Position numbers and translations under genes: made by a program. Shown here in pieces: positions 8,995 through 18,091 of a DNA stretch of 52,245 bases. The number at the start of each line of letters is the position of its first letter. Within the stretch, counting starts at the first letter, position 1. Origin of the DNA: CAZQHK01 sp964593455 (GTDB taxonomy: Bacteria > Muiribacteriota > CAYSPT01); assembly GCA_964593455.1 (NCBI GenBank), contig CAZQHK010000031.1, positions 1 through 52,245 on the forward strand, in the 5' to 3' direction. Below the pieces are notes generated by a model. It made no database searches. It was not told where the DNA came from and saw only the letters and a list, made by a program, of their open reading frames with translations.

Positions 8995-9024
8995 ATTATA
9001 TTGCTGATCCCTACATTATTGTAG
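8995..9024 (-). promoter_or_regulatory. Candidate promoter and operator for the ABC/Fe-S operon
   Basis: On the minus strand a perfect -10 hexamer TATAAT (8995-9000) lies about 46 bases before the first start codon. The -35 position holds a weak TACAAT. A 14-bp inverted repeat, CTACATTATTGTAG (9011-9024), covers that -35 position and could bind a regulator in place of a strong -35. This is prediction from sequence only. Confidence 0.4.
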
Positions 9025-9114
9025 CTTTAGATGGGCAGGATGTCAAAAATGAATTGGAAGAGTCTTCGCGTGAGCGGGTTCTCCCAAAGATACTTTTCCC
9101 GACGCCATGACAAG

Positions 9115-9143
9115 TTGACTTTTAATGTTAATTCTTCTAATAT
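9115..9143 (+). promoter_or_regulatory. Sigma70-type promoter of hfq
   Basis: TTGACT (9115-9120) and TAATAT (9138-9143) are separated by exactly 17 bases, a near-consensus promoter. It would start transcription near 9150, about 65 bases before the hfq start. Confidence 0.65.
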
Positions 9144-9214
9144 TATGGTGCGTATACATTAATAAGATACGTAAATACCAGCCGATGGTGCTGATTTTTT
9201 TTGCGCCACGAAGG

Positions 9215-9517
9215 ATGGAAGTGGAATCGTTGAGTCCCTCATATAATCTGCAAGAACGATTCTTATTGAAAATGCGAAAACTGAAGGTTCCGGTAAACGT
9301 TTTTCTTTGCAACGGCGTACGGGTTGAAGGACGAATCACGGGATATGACCAGTTCACAATTATCATTGAGTCTAGAGGGCGGCAGATGGAAATTTTCAAG
9401 TCCGCCATCAGCACCATTGTCGGACCTGGTAACATAGATGTTTTCAGTCAACGCACCGAGGCTCCTCGCCGTGGCGGCCGGCCTCCACGTCCTAGCAATC
9501 GTATTCGCCGGTCGTAA
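9215..9517 (+). CDS. hfq: RNA chaperone Hfq
   Basis: About 100 residues with the Sm fold in full. Sm1 is 'LQERFLLKMRKLKVPVNVFL' followed by 'NGVRVEGRITGYDQF'; Sm2 contains 'FKSAIST', matching the YKHAIST signature with Lys kept and His replaced by Ser. The Q at the start of the N-terminal helix and the aromatic of YDQF, which form the proximal RNA site, are present. The short tail is rich in Arg and Pro. Hfq hexamers pair small RNAs with mRNAs. The start is uncertain: ATG 9215 has AAGG directly touching it, while TTG 9230 has a better spaced GGAAGTGG. A good promoter lies upstream, and the HEAT-repeat gene follows after 32 bp. Confidence 0.88.
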   Translation: MEVESLSPSYNLQERFLLKMRKLKVPVNVFLCNGVRVEGRITGYDQFTIIIESRGRQMEIFKSAISTIVGPGNIDVFSQRTEAPRRGGRPPRPSNRIRRS

Positions 9518-9549
9518 ATGAGACGCTAAGCATGTAGAAGGGTGACCGT

Positions 9550-12500
9550 ATGAGTAACGGTGATAAATCCGTTGACCTCCTTTCTCATATCGAAGACGTT
9601 CTACGGGAGAACGAAAAATATACCAAAATGCTTCTCCGGGAGCGCAATGTCAATAAGCTCATCAGCAATATCGATCTGGCCGGCGAGGTGGGCGATGTCC
9701 GAGCTCTCTATCCCGTCCTCGATGTGTTGAGCCTGACCAGTAATAAACGGGTCATCGCCACTGCTCTCAACACCCTGGGGAAACTCGGCGATATGTCCAT
9801 CATTCCCGTTATAGCCGAATACCTGTACGATGATAACTCCCGGGTCAGGGCAAATGCCGTGGAAGCATTGAGCCAGATCGGTCATCCTAAAATTGTGCGT
9901 TTGGTAGTACCGTTTCTCAAAGATCCCGATAATCGGGTCCGGGCCAATGCGGCCAAGTGCCTGTGGAAGTTTGGGCGTGATGAGATTTTTCATACCCTGA
10001 AGGAAATGTTGAATTCGGGATCGCCCCGGATGAAAGCCAGCGCCGTCTACGCGCTGACCGAGCTCGGTGATGAAAATGTCATTCCCCTGGTGAAAAAAAG
10101 CCTTGAAGACGAAGACAGCCGGGTCAGGGAAGTGGCCCAACGGTGTTTGAAAGAACTCGAGAAAAAGTTCAAGACCCGGGACGCCCTTCTAGCCCGTTAT
10201 GGTCGGAACACTGTGGAAAAGCGCCAACCCAAGGTTGAGTCGCCGCCGGTTCAAGTGGTAGCGCCCGCGGTCCCGGAACCCGAACAGAAACCTTTCCCGG
10301 AGGAAAAAAAACCAGAACCTTTACCGGTTCCTGAAAAAGTGCCGCTTGATAAATCTGCAGAGGCTAAGGTTCCGTCGGATGAAAAACCGTCCGTAATTGT
10401 GCCGGTTGAAGCACCGGCTAAGCCATTGGAATTACCGGTTGAGAAACCGACTGCTAAAGAGGAACTGAATGATGAGTGGGGCGCCCTCATGGAGATGGTT
10501 TCCCGGGCGGAGGTTCGGATCAAGAATCGAGAAGCGTCGGCACAAGAAAAGGAAAGTTTCCTGGTCGATGAACCGGATCTTCCCGATCTCGAAGTTGTTG
10601 AACCGGAAGACCCGGAAACGAGTATGTTTGATCTCGCTTCACTCGAGGCGGTTATCTCCTCTCCGCCGGCTGCTGAACCGGTTGTCACCGCGCNNNNNNN
10701 NNNNNNNNNNNNNNNNNNNNNNNNNNNNNNNNNNNNNNNNNNNNNNNNNNNNNNNNNNNNNNNNNNNNNNNNNNNNNNNNNNNNNNNNNNNNNCGCCGGT
10801 TGAACCGCCCGCGCCCGAAGAACCGGCACCCGAAGAGAAGATCCCGCCGGCTGCTGAACCGTTTGTCACCGCGCCGCCGGTTGAACCGCCCGCGCCCGAA
10901 GAACCGGCACCCGAAGAGAAGATCCCGCCAACTGCTGAACCGGTTGCAGCGGTAGAGACGCAAGGTATTCCTATGGATCAACGTTTGCTGGAACGGTTGG
11001 CGGAAATCGATTCCCTGGTGCAGGATGCTGCGGACTTCATGAATCGTGTAGGGGAAGAGCAGAACACTGTCCGGAAGGTAAACGTTATTGAGATGGCCGG
11101 AAAGGTTGGGGACCCCAAAGCCTTGCTTCCAATCCTCGACTTGTTGCAGGTGGAAAAGAATGAACGGGTCATCTCGGTTGGAATCAAAACCATCGGACAA
11201 TTGGGGGACGAATCGGTGGTCCCTTTCCTGCTTGATTATGTTGTGCAAGACAGTGCCAGAATTCGCTCAAGCGCCCTGGAAGCCCTTGATATCGTGGGAC
11301 ATTCCAGCGGTATTCGGGGCATGATCTCCCTCCTTTTGGATTCAAATGTCATGGTCAGGGCCAAGGCAGCAAAAGCCCTGTGGAAGTTTGAGAAAGATGA
11401 AATTTTTACCATTATTGAAGAGATCTCGGCGGACGGCACCAGGGATGAGAAACTAGCCGCCCTGCATGCGCTGGAGAAACTGGCCACTGACCGTGCTATC
11501 GAGCTCCTTGAGAAGTTTACCGCGGTCAATGATCTGACCATCGAGCGGGAAGCTAGAAGTATGCTGGCGAAACTGATTAAGGAGAAAAAGCGAAAAGAGC
11601 GTTTCCAGAAACTTGCTTCCCCGGCTCCGGAAAGAAAGATAGTCGCGGCTGTCGCTCCGCTAAAACCGGAGAAACAAGCAGAGCCGGTCCCGTCACCGCC
11701 GCCCAGCGGTCCCGTTGCCACACCTGCTCCGGCAGCAACTGTTGCTACGACTTCGGCAAAGAGTCACAAGCTGCAGCTGGCCATGGTGGTGCTCGTCCTG
11801 GTGATCCTGTTCATAGCGGGTACCTTGGGAATGAAATATGTCATGGATGAGTACCTGCCTTCTTCAGATTCCGATTCTTCAGTTCCCACACCCGCTGATA
11901 ATGGAGATTCAAGCTCTTCCGGTGACAATCTGGTGGTGGAACCGGCAGGCTCCCGGGTTACAGACCGGCAGGTGACCAGCCTTACGGGCCGTGTAGGACA
12001 GTTCATCGGGGGGGCGGCTTTTGCCATCGGAAAAGTTACCAGGAAAGGCAAAAAAATATACATCGTCGGTGAGAATTTGGTCTCAGGCAACACGATTAAT
12101 TATTCGCTTGAATCGCTTCCCAGTGAGACAGTGGTCATCATGCCCAAGTCTGATGGAGTAATTATGGTTCACGGGGAGAACATCAAGTTGGCTAAACGGT
12201 TTATTGGTAAAGATGTTCTCCTTATACGTAGTCTTTCAGAGAAAGTCGGCGGGCGACGAGCAGGCGGTATAAAGCAGTCTCCCGGTACGGTGAGCGGCAA
12301 TGCCAGATCTGAAATCGCGTCGTTTTATCAGGGTCTGATCAAGGCTTGGAATGACCGGGATATCGATAAACTGATGGATCGTTACTCTCCTGATTTCACT
12401 ATGCAGGGGAGTGATTACAACCTCTTGCGTGAAAGCTATCTAACCGAGTTCGAGATAGCCGGTGAGATCATCATGCGTTTGGAAGATGAAAAGGTCGAGT

Positions 12501-12664
12501 TACAGGAATCCGGTGTCCGGCACACTTCCACTATCTATTTTGAAGGCACATCAGCCGACGGTTTCACAGCTACGCGTGAAAACACGTACTCCCGGCGGAT
12601 AGACACCTTGAAACAGGTCGGCGGTTCATGGAAAATCGTTTTTTCAGAGGACATTTTAGAGTAG
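9550..12664 (+). CDS. HEAT-repeat membrane protein with NTF2-like C-terminus, interrupted by assembly gap
   Basis: I read this as one gene broken only by the 100 Ns. Without them the frame joins exactly (last base before the gap plus two after make a Pro codon), giving at least 1,004 residues. The order is: HEAT/PBS-lyase-like repeats in the first 210 residues ('VIPVIAEYLYDDNSRVRANA'); a Pro/Glu-rich linker with 27-residue repeats; a second HEAT block ('SVVPFLLDYVVQDSARIRSS'); another linker; one transmembrane helix ('LAMVVLVLVILFIAGTL'); and a C-terminal NTF2/SnoaL-like domain ('ASFYQGLIKAWNDRDIDKLM'). HEAT arrays are protein-binding scaffolds. The function is unknown. The start has AAGGGTG upstream. 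Confidence 0.75.
10666..10945 (+). repeat. In-frame 81-bp tandem repeats spanning the assembly gap
   Basis: Two near-identical 81-bp (27-codon) units begin at 10794 and 10875, the second degenerating at its end. The end of another copy lies just before the gap (10666-10693). The units encode Pro/Glu/Ala-rich linker rich in PAPEE. The sequence before the gap joins the sequence after it exactly at a repeat phase, so the true gap length is probably a multiple of 81 bp, not 100. Confidence 0.85.
10694..10793. other. Assembly gap (100 N)
   Basis: A run of 100 undetermined bases, the usual placeholder for a gap of unknown size. It sits within a tandem repeat, the probable cause of the assembly break. 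Confidence 0.99.
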
Positions 12665-12790
12665 TGTTGACACACATTCTCTCTGCCCACGCAACTGTTT
12701 TCACGGATGCAAAAACCGATTGGAAGCTGAAGCTGGTTTCATGTCTGGAAAGCGATACGATGAACGACTTTGGTGGGTGTAACAAAATTG

Positions 12791-12819
12791 TTGCGGTTAA
12801 CTGTGAGCCGTAATAGAAT
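12791..12819 (+). promoter_or_regulatory. Candidate promoter of the arginine decarboxylase gene
   Basis: TTGCGG (12791-12796) and TAGAAT (12814-12819) lie 17 bases apart, about 43 bases before the start codon. It is a moderate match to sigma70. The 197-base interval between the HEAT gene and the decarboxylase gene shows no terminator hairpin. Confidence 0.45.
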
Positions 12820-12861
12820 AGCGATTGTTCTACGGAATATGAATCAAGGGAGGAATGAGTA

Positions 12862-13404
12862 ATGATCCCGAAGAGGATCTTTCTCACTCGTGGTGTTGGT
12901 GTCAGTAAAGAAAACCTTACGTCTTTCGAAGGCGCACTTCGTGACGCCGGTATCGCCGAGTTCAACCTGGTCGAGGTCTCCAGTATTTTTCCCCCGGCCT
13001 GTAAACTCATCTCGAGAAAAGTTGGTCTCAAGCGTCTCTCCCCGGGAGAGATCTTGTACTGCGTGCTAAGCCGTGCCTCTACCAATGAATCGAACCGGTT
13101 GGTGGCGGCCTCCATCGGACTGGCGCTCCCTATGGACAAGACTCGTCACGGCTACATCAGCGAGCATCACTCGTTCGGTCAATCCGATGAAGCGGCCGGT
13201 GATTACGCCGAAGACCTGGCGGCCATGATGCTGGCGTCGACCCTGGGTATTAAATATGATGAAAATGTCACCTGGTACGAAAAAAAAGAGATATGGAAGT
13301 TCAAAAACGAGATCGTCAAAACCAGAAATATCACCCAGTCGGCCATCGGCAGGAAAAACAACCTGTGGTCGACGGTGGTAGCCGCGGCTGTGTTCATTCT
13401 ATGA
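12862..13404 (+). CDS. pdaD: Pyruvoyl-dependent arginine decarboxylase
   Basis: A 180-residue proenzyme that converts arginine to agmatine, the first step of one polyamine route. The self-cleavage site is visible as 'VEVSSIFPP': cleavage between Ser40 and Ser41 would turn Ser41 into the pyruvoyl group. The conserved 'HGYISEHHSFGQSDE' region supplies the catalytic Glu near residue 101. Length and motifs fit the archaeal/bacterial PvlArgDC family. The start has GGGAGG 8 bases upstream. Its stop overlaps an in-frame ATG of the following membrane protease gene, so the two may share a transcript. The enzyme can serve polyamine synthesis or acid resistance; the sequence does not say which. Confidence 0.9.
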   Translation: MIPKRIFLTRGVGVSKENLTSFEGALRDAGIAEFNLVEVSSIFPPACKLISRKVGLKRLSPGEILYCVLSRASTNESNRLVAASIGLALPMDKTRHGYISEHHSFGQSDEAAGDYAEDLAAMMLASTLGIKYDENVTWYEKKEIWKFKNEIVKTRNITQSAIGRKNNLWSTVVAAAVFIL

Positions 13405-13604
13405 TAAACCCGGAAAATGCAGTTGACTTCTACTACGGCTCGAAAACAGCTACAGCTACAGCGTTACACTTGGTCAGCCATCCTCAATGTAATAACAATT
13501 ACATCTCCGGGTGGCTTCGGTCGTGTGCCTTGTATCTGAGGCTGTTTTCGTCGCCTCGTGACGAAGCCAACTGCATTTTCCGGGTAAACCCATATCCGAT
13601 ATAC

Positions 13605-15290
13605 ATGACCGCGTTGTGTTTAGCCATTCTATTCCTGATGACTCTGCCGGTAAAACATGGTTTCTCCCAAACATTGGAAATAGGTAGCCGGGTTTTAACC
13701 GGTGAAACTAATACTCCTCGCTTGCCGGACCTGGTATCAGACGAAAATATTGAAAAGCCTGAAGAGTACCTCTATAAGGTTATCAAGCTGGTCCGGGCAG
13801 GAAAGGGAGAAGAGGCCCTGGATATGTCCCGGGCTGTCCGGCCGGGCTCTCGGTTGCGGAACCAGATCGTGTGGGCCATGCTTGAAGAGTTGTCTGTACT
13901 CGGTGATGTTACCAGCTTTCTTACCGTTTTGTCGGAAAACACCGGGACAGAATGTGTCAGTGATTTATTGATCGAAAACGTCTATCTTAAATTTTTCCTG
14001 GAACCGCTCTGGATGCTCGATCTGCCCGGAGTGTTTTTACGGAAACGAACAAATGAACTGCTGGTTGCCGCCCGGTACCTGACAGAACGTACCCCGAATG
14101 CCGCGCAGGCCCACTTTGTGCACGGCTTTCTGCTGCGGCAGGTGGGAGAATATGATCAGTCAATAAAAGCGTTTGGCAAAGCCATCGAAACGGACGCCGG
14201 GTTTGCGCAGGCCTACTTTTTTAGAGGATTAAGCCTGATCGAACGGGGTGGTTTTGAGTCGGCACTCCAGGAAATGATGAAGGCCATGTCACTTGATCCT
14301 GGAAACGATCATTTCAACTCCCTGGTACCTTTGCTGCAACTAGCGTCATGGCGTCTGGATGAGGCGGAACAGACGTTCCTGAAAGAGAAGTCTTCTACCG
14401 GACAAGTACTGGTTTCTCTGGCCAAAGCTGATCTTGGACAGTTCATCAAACTGCTCAAAGGAGAGCAGGGAAAAGAGATAAAACGCATGGCGCTTTACAC
14501 CGTTCTTTTCCTTGGAATGATCCCGCTTCTTCTGGCCGTGGCGTATCTTATCACCGCTAAAACAAACAGCCGTTCGAGCCACGGAATATTCGAGTCCTGG
14601 TCATCTCTTCTGGCGTTAACAGCCCTCCTGCTTGGTATTACCATGGTGGCTTTCATCGTTATCTCCCTGGGGTTGTACCGCACCCCGTTTGCCTTTGTTT
14701 TTCCAAAACTCCGGTTACGTCTTTTCCTGATAGCGTACATAGTTACCGCTGTTGTCTGGTCGGCGGTTGTTGTTGTTTTGGCCGGCCGTGAAAGGACGGA
14801 GGGTAAACAGGGACTATTCCGATTAAGCGCCGGGCACGCGTTTCTTGGTGTGGGTGCCGGCATTGTCTTGTTTGCCGTCACCTGGTTCATTGATTATGCC
14901 ATAGTCCCCCGATTGAGTGATCACCTGCCAAAGGTTCTTATTCAAACCAGGTCGGAAGAACTCATCATCCGTTCTTTCAAAGGGACACCTGATTTTATCC
15001 TGCTCATGGTGGCGGTGGTGCTGGCGGCTCCCGTTATGGAGGAGATCTTTTTCCGTGGAGTTCTCCAGGGTACCGTTGAGAGGTACTTCGGTTCCATCAT
15101 GGCTATTATACTGACCAGCGGTGTGTTCGCTGTAATTCATATGCGGGCCGTGCTCCAGTTGTTCATCATGGGAGCAGTTCTGGCCTACCTTTACTGGAAG
15201 ACCCGTAATATGACGGTACCGGTGCTGGCACATGCCGTCAGCAACGCCGTGACGATAGTGGTAACACTGGCTACCACCGCTGTCCTCTAA
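13605..15290 (+). CDS. TPR-containing CPBP family intramembrane metalloprotease
   Basis: A 561-residue protein, counted from the ATG at 13605 where a signal-like hydrophobic stretch begins (MTALCLAILFLMTLPV). The N-terminal half contains TPR units (near residues 165-240, 'FVHGFLLRQVGEYDQSIKAF'). The C-terminal half is a multi-helix CPBP (Abi/CAAX protease-like) domain with the three family motifs: EEIFFR near 478, 'FAVIH' near 510 and 'HAVSNAV' near 545. These residues bind the metal in glutamic-type membrane proteases. The frame stays open upstream to 13293, and an ATG at 13401 overlaps the decarboxylase stop. That extension looks less protein-like, so I prefer 13605, but no strong Shine-Dalgarno decides it. 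Confidence 0.75.
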   Translation: MTALCLAILFLMTLPVKHGFSQTLEIGSRVLTGETNTPRLPDLVSDENIEKPEEYLYKVIKLVRAGKGEEALDMSRAVRPGSRLRNQIVWAMLEELSVLGDVTSFLTVLSENTGTECVSDLLIENVYLKFFLEPLWMLDLPGVFLRKRTNELLVAARYLTERTPNAAQAHFVHGFLLRQVGEYDQSIKAFGKAIETDAGFAQAYFFRGLSLIERGGFESALQEMMKAMSLDPGNDHFNSLVPLLQLASWRLDEAEQTFLKEKSSTGQVLVSLAKADLGQFIKLLKGEQGKEIKRMALYTVLFLGMIPLLLAVAYLITAKTNSRSSHGIFESWSSLLALTALLLGITMVAFIVISLGLYRTPFAFVFPKLRLRLFLIAYIVTAVVWSAVVVVLAGRERTEGKQGLFRLSAGHAFLGVGAGIVLFAVTWFIDYAIVPRLSDHLPKVLIQTRSEELIIRSFKGTPDFILLMVAVVLAAPVMEEIFFRGVLQGTVERYFGSIMAIILTSGVFAVIHMRAVLQLFIMGAVLAYLYWKTRNMTVPVLAHAVSNAVTIVVTLATTAVL

Positions 15291-15306
15291 TCCACCTTGT
15301 TATCTA

Positions 15307-15350
15307 TCTCTGTTTTTCAGAGAGAAAAGGCGGTATACTGATCATATACC
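15307..15350 (+). promoter_or_regulatory. Two inverted repeats before the mazG-like gene
   Basis: A 6-bp hairpin (TCTCTG / CAGAGA, 15307-15323) lies just downstream of the protease gene. An imperfect palindrome with arms GGTATA and TATACC around a TGATCA centre follows (15332-15350). The second is placed about 23 bases before the mazG-like start and could be an operator. A damage-response site is possible given the repair genes downstream, but it does not match a LexA consensus I can name. Confidence 0.35.
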
Positions 15351-15372
15351 AAACCAGCAAAGGAGGATAGAG

Positions 15373-15672
15373 GTGCACGTCAGGGAGTTTCAACGTTTAA
15401 TCAAAGATCTTTTCTATCATAACGACAGCCGCCGGGGTCGGGAGCGGACCTTCTTGTGGTTGGTGGAAGAACTCGGTGAACTCTCCGCTGCGGTTATGCG
15501 TGAAGACGTCGAGAACATCAAAGAAGAGATGGCCGATCTCATTGCCTGGTGCTCGTCGCTGGCCAACCTGTATGACATCGATCTCGAAGAATGCCTGCGT
15601 ATGAAATACCCGGGTTACTGCCTGGTATGCGAACAGGCTCCCTGTACTTGCCCCGTTTCACATGCCCGGTGA
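15373..15672 (+). CDS. MazG-like nucleotide pyrophosphohydrolase domain protein
   Basis: A 99-residue protein starting with GTG, with GGAGG well placed. The helical MazG motif is clear: 'WLVEELGELSAAVMRED' followed by 'IKEEMADLIAWCSSLA' gives the metal-binding EExxE and ExxD pattern of all-alpha NTP pyrophosphatases. Unusually, the C-terminus carries three closely spaced cysteines (CLVCEQAPCTC) that may bind a metal. It overlaps the helicase gene by 11 bp and so belongs with mrfA and mrfB. A nucleotide-pool cleaning role alongside DNA repair is a reasonable inference. Confidence 0.82.
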   Translation: MHVREFQRLIKDLFYHNDSRRGRERTFLWLVEELGELSAAVMREDVENIKEEMADLIAWCSSLANLYDIDLEECLRMKYPGYCLVCEQAPCTCPVSHAR

Positions 15673-18091
15673 ATTTGGTGATGAATACCTGATACCGAAC
15701 GAGCTTCTGCAGAGCAAGAAGTTTGAGCACTGCGTGACAAAGGTTGTCAATTTTCCTGCCCGTGAAGCATCGTGTGAACCGTTTCCAGAAGCGCTTGACG
15801 CCAGACTGACCCGGGCCCTTCAGGACCGGGGTATCCGCAGCCTTTTCTGCCATCAAGGCGATGCGTGGCGGGCGGTACGGGAAAAAAAGGGCAATGCGCT
15901 CGTCTGTACCGAAACCGCATCCGGAAAAACACTTTGCTATAATCTGCCGGTTATCGATCAACTGCTTGCAGACCAAAACGCCTTTGCCCTGTACGTCTTT
16001 CCTACCAAAGCCCTGGCGCAGGACCAGCTGGCGGAACTCAGGCGGTTTGAAAACATACTGGGCAGGAAACTTGACTGCTATATTTATGATGGCGACACCC
16101 CCGCCGACGCCCGGCGCAAGATTCGCGACGCCGGCCGAATTGTGTTGACTAATCCCGACATGCTCCACACCGGAATCCTTCCGCACCACACCCGGTGGGC
16201 CAGATTTATCGAGGGACTCAAATATGTCGTCCTGGATGAGGTCCACGTGTACCGCGGCGTTTTCGGAAGCCATTTTGCCAATGTTCTGCGGCGCCTGGAG
16301 CGGATATGTACGTTTTACGAATCGAGTCCGCAATATATTGCAACCTCGGCCACCATTGGCAACCCCGGGGAGTTGGCGGAGAAGCTCTCCGGAACCAGGT
16401 TCGAGGTCATATCACGGTCCGGGGCTCCCGCCGGAGAAAAAAAGCTTGTGTTCTACAATCCACCGGTCGTCAACAACGAGTTCGGTTTACGGAGAAGCTA
16501 TGTCAAGGAAGCGCAGTGGTTGGCCGCCCAGCTCATTCTCGGCGGCTTGAAAACCATCGTCTTCACACCCTCCCGTCTCAGCACCGAGGTGCTGGTCAAC
16601 TATCTCCGCAAGACTCTGGAGAAAAAAGGAGGCGATCCCACCACCGTGTCCAGTTACCGTGGAGGCTACCTGCCGCAAGAGCGCCGCGAGATCGAGCGTT
16701 CGCTTCGGGACGGCGATCTTTCCGGAGTGGTGGCCACCAATGCCCTGGAGCTCGGTATCGATATAGGGGGACTCGATGCCTGTGTGCTGGCCAGTTATCC
16801 CGGTTCCATCTCTTCCACCTGGCAACGGGCCGGACGAGTGGGCCGGAAATTGAGGCCGTCGGTGGCGTTCCTGATAGCGAGAAACCATCCGCTGGACCAG
16901 TTCATGGTCAGCCATCCCGATTATTTCATGGACCAACCGTGCGAGATCGGACGGATCGATCCCGATAACCTGTTGGTTCTGGCCGATCACCTCAAGTGCG
17001 CCGCCTTCGAAATGCCTTTCTCTGAAGGAGACCGGTTCGGCGGCCGAGATATATCGGAGATCATGGAAGCCTTAGCTGCCGAAGGAATACTGCATCACTC
17101 CCGCGGAATGTACCATTACACCAGCGATGTTTTTCCAGCGTCGGAAGTGAATCTGCGGATGACCAATCCCGACAACTTCGTTATCCTAGAACAGCTTGAA
17201 GGAGACGCTACCCGGACCATCGGCGAGATAGATTACCAGGGAGCGCCGTCGCTGGTTCATCCCAAGGCCATTTATAATCATCAGGGGGAGCAGTTCTATG
17301 TTGAATCCCTGGACTGGAAAGAGCAGAAAGCGGTCGTCAAGAAAGTGACGGTCGATTATTACACCGACGCCATCACTTATGACGAGGTTACCGTGCTCGA
17401 TTCTTTTGACCGGAAAGTAGCGGGTGACCTGGTTTGGGAACATGGGGAAGCGCACGTAGCCAACCGGGTGGTAGGGTTCAAGAAGATCAGATTCTATACC
17501 GGTGAAAACCTGGGATGTGGAGAAGTGGTGCTGCCGCAACAGGAGATGCACACCACCGCCTGCTGGTTTAGTCCCAACCGTGAGTTGCTAATGGCTTTGA
17601 ACCTGGAGTGGGTAGAAATCATGGAAGCGCTCTCGGGACTGGCGGAGCTCATGCGTGACCTGGCGGCGGTATTCCTGTTGTGCGACCGTCACGACCTGGG
17701 TTCGGCCCTGGGGGACCGTAATGGCCGTTGGTACTACAAGCCGCGGCTTTCCGGCGGTATGAGCGTGGAGGCCATGGGGGCCATGCACGAGAGTATCGAC
17801 CGCTCGGAAGAGTTCATCCCCACTGTTTTTCTTTACGACAATCATCCGGGCGGCGTGGGATTCAGTCACCGGTTATTCGAGGTAGGCAGCGACCTGCTGG
17901 AGGTAGCGTTGGCTCACCTGGCACAGTGTTCCTGTACGCGGGGTTGTCCTTCGTGCGTAGGCCCGTCGGTGGAAGGGCGTCCGGGAAGCAAACGGGCGGC
18001 CCGGACCATGCTTTTGAGTATGCTGGGCACCATGTCTGACGCGGGTGATACGGCTGCAATTGAAACCGTTATCGAAGGGAGCGCCGTGTGA
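15662..18091 (+). CDS. mrfA: DEAD/DEAH-box helicase with DUF1998 C-terminus, MrfA (YprA)-like
   Basis: An 809-residue superfamily 2 helicase. Motif I is ETASGKT (84-90), motif II is DEVH (192-195), SAT is in 'YIATSATIG', and motif VI is in 'WQRAGRVGR'. The last 100 residues contain the four-cysteine signature 'CSCTRGCPSCVGP' of the MZB/DUF1998 region found in YprA/MrfA. In Bacillus subtilis, MrfA and the nuclease MrfB excise mitomycin C adducts independently of UvrABC. The next gene here is an MrfB homologue, which makes the assignment firm. The start overlaps the mazG-like gene. Confidence 0.88.
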   Translation: MPGEFGDEYLIPNELLQSKKFEHCVTKVVNFPAREASCEPFPEALDARLTRALQDRGIRSLFCHQGDAWRAVREKKGNALVCTETASGKTLCYNLPVIDQLLADQNAFALYVFPTKALAQDQLAELRRFENILGRKLDCYIYDGDTPADARRKIRDAGRIVLTNPDMLHTGILPHHTRWARFIEGLKYVVLDEVHVYRGVFGSHFANVLRRLERICTFYESSPQYIATSATIGNPGELAEKLSGTRFEVISRSGAPAGEKKLVFYNPPVVNNEFGLRRSYVKEAQWLAAQLILGGLKTIVFTPSRLSTEVLVNYLRKTLEKKGGDPTTVSSYRGGYLPQERREIERSLRDGDLSGVVATNALELGIDIGGLDACVLASYPGSISSTWQRAGRVGRKLRPSVAFLIARNHPLDQFMVSHPDYFMDQPCEIGRIDPDNLLVLADHLKCAAFEMPFSEGDRFGGRDISEIMEALAAEGILHHSRGMYHYTSDVFPASEVNLRMTNPDNFVILEQLEGDATRTIGEIDYQGAPSLVHPKAIYNHQGEQFYVESLDWKEQKAVVKKVTVDYYTDAITYDEVTVLDSFDRKVAGDLVWEHGEAHVANRVVGFKKIRFYTGENLGCGEVVLPQQEMHTTACWFSPNRELLMALNLEWVEIMEALSGLAELMRDLAAVFLLCDRHDLGSALGDRNGRWYYKPRLSGGMSVEAMGAMHESIDRSEEFIPTVFLYDNHPGGVGFSHRLFEVGSDLLEVALAHLAQCSCTRGCPSCVGPSVEGRPGSKRAARTMLLSMLGTMSDAGDTAAIETVIEGSAV

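Noticed and set aside
10469..12664. Separate gene starting before the N gap
   Set aside because: The two parts join in frame when the gap is treated as whole repeat units. The early part of this frame before the gap is an off-frame reading of the HEAT gene.
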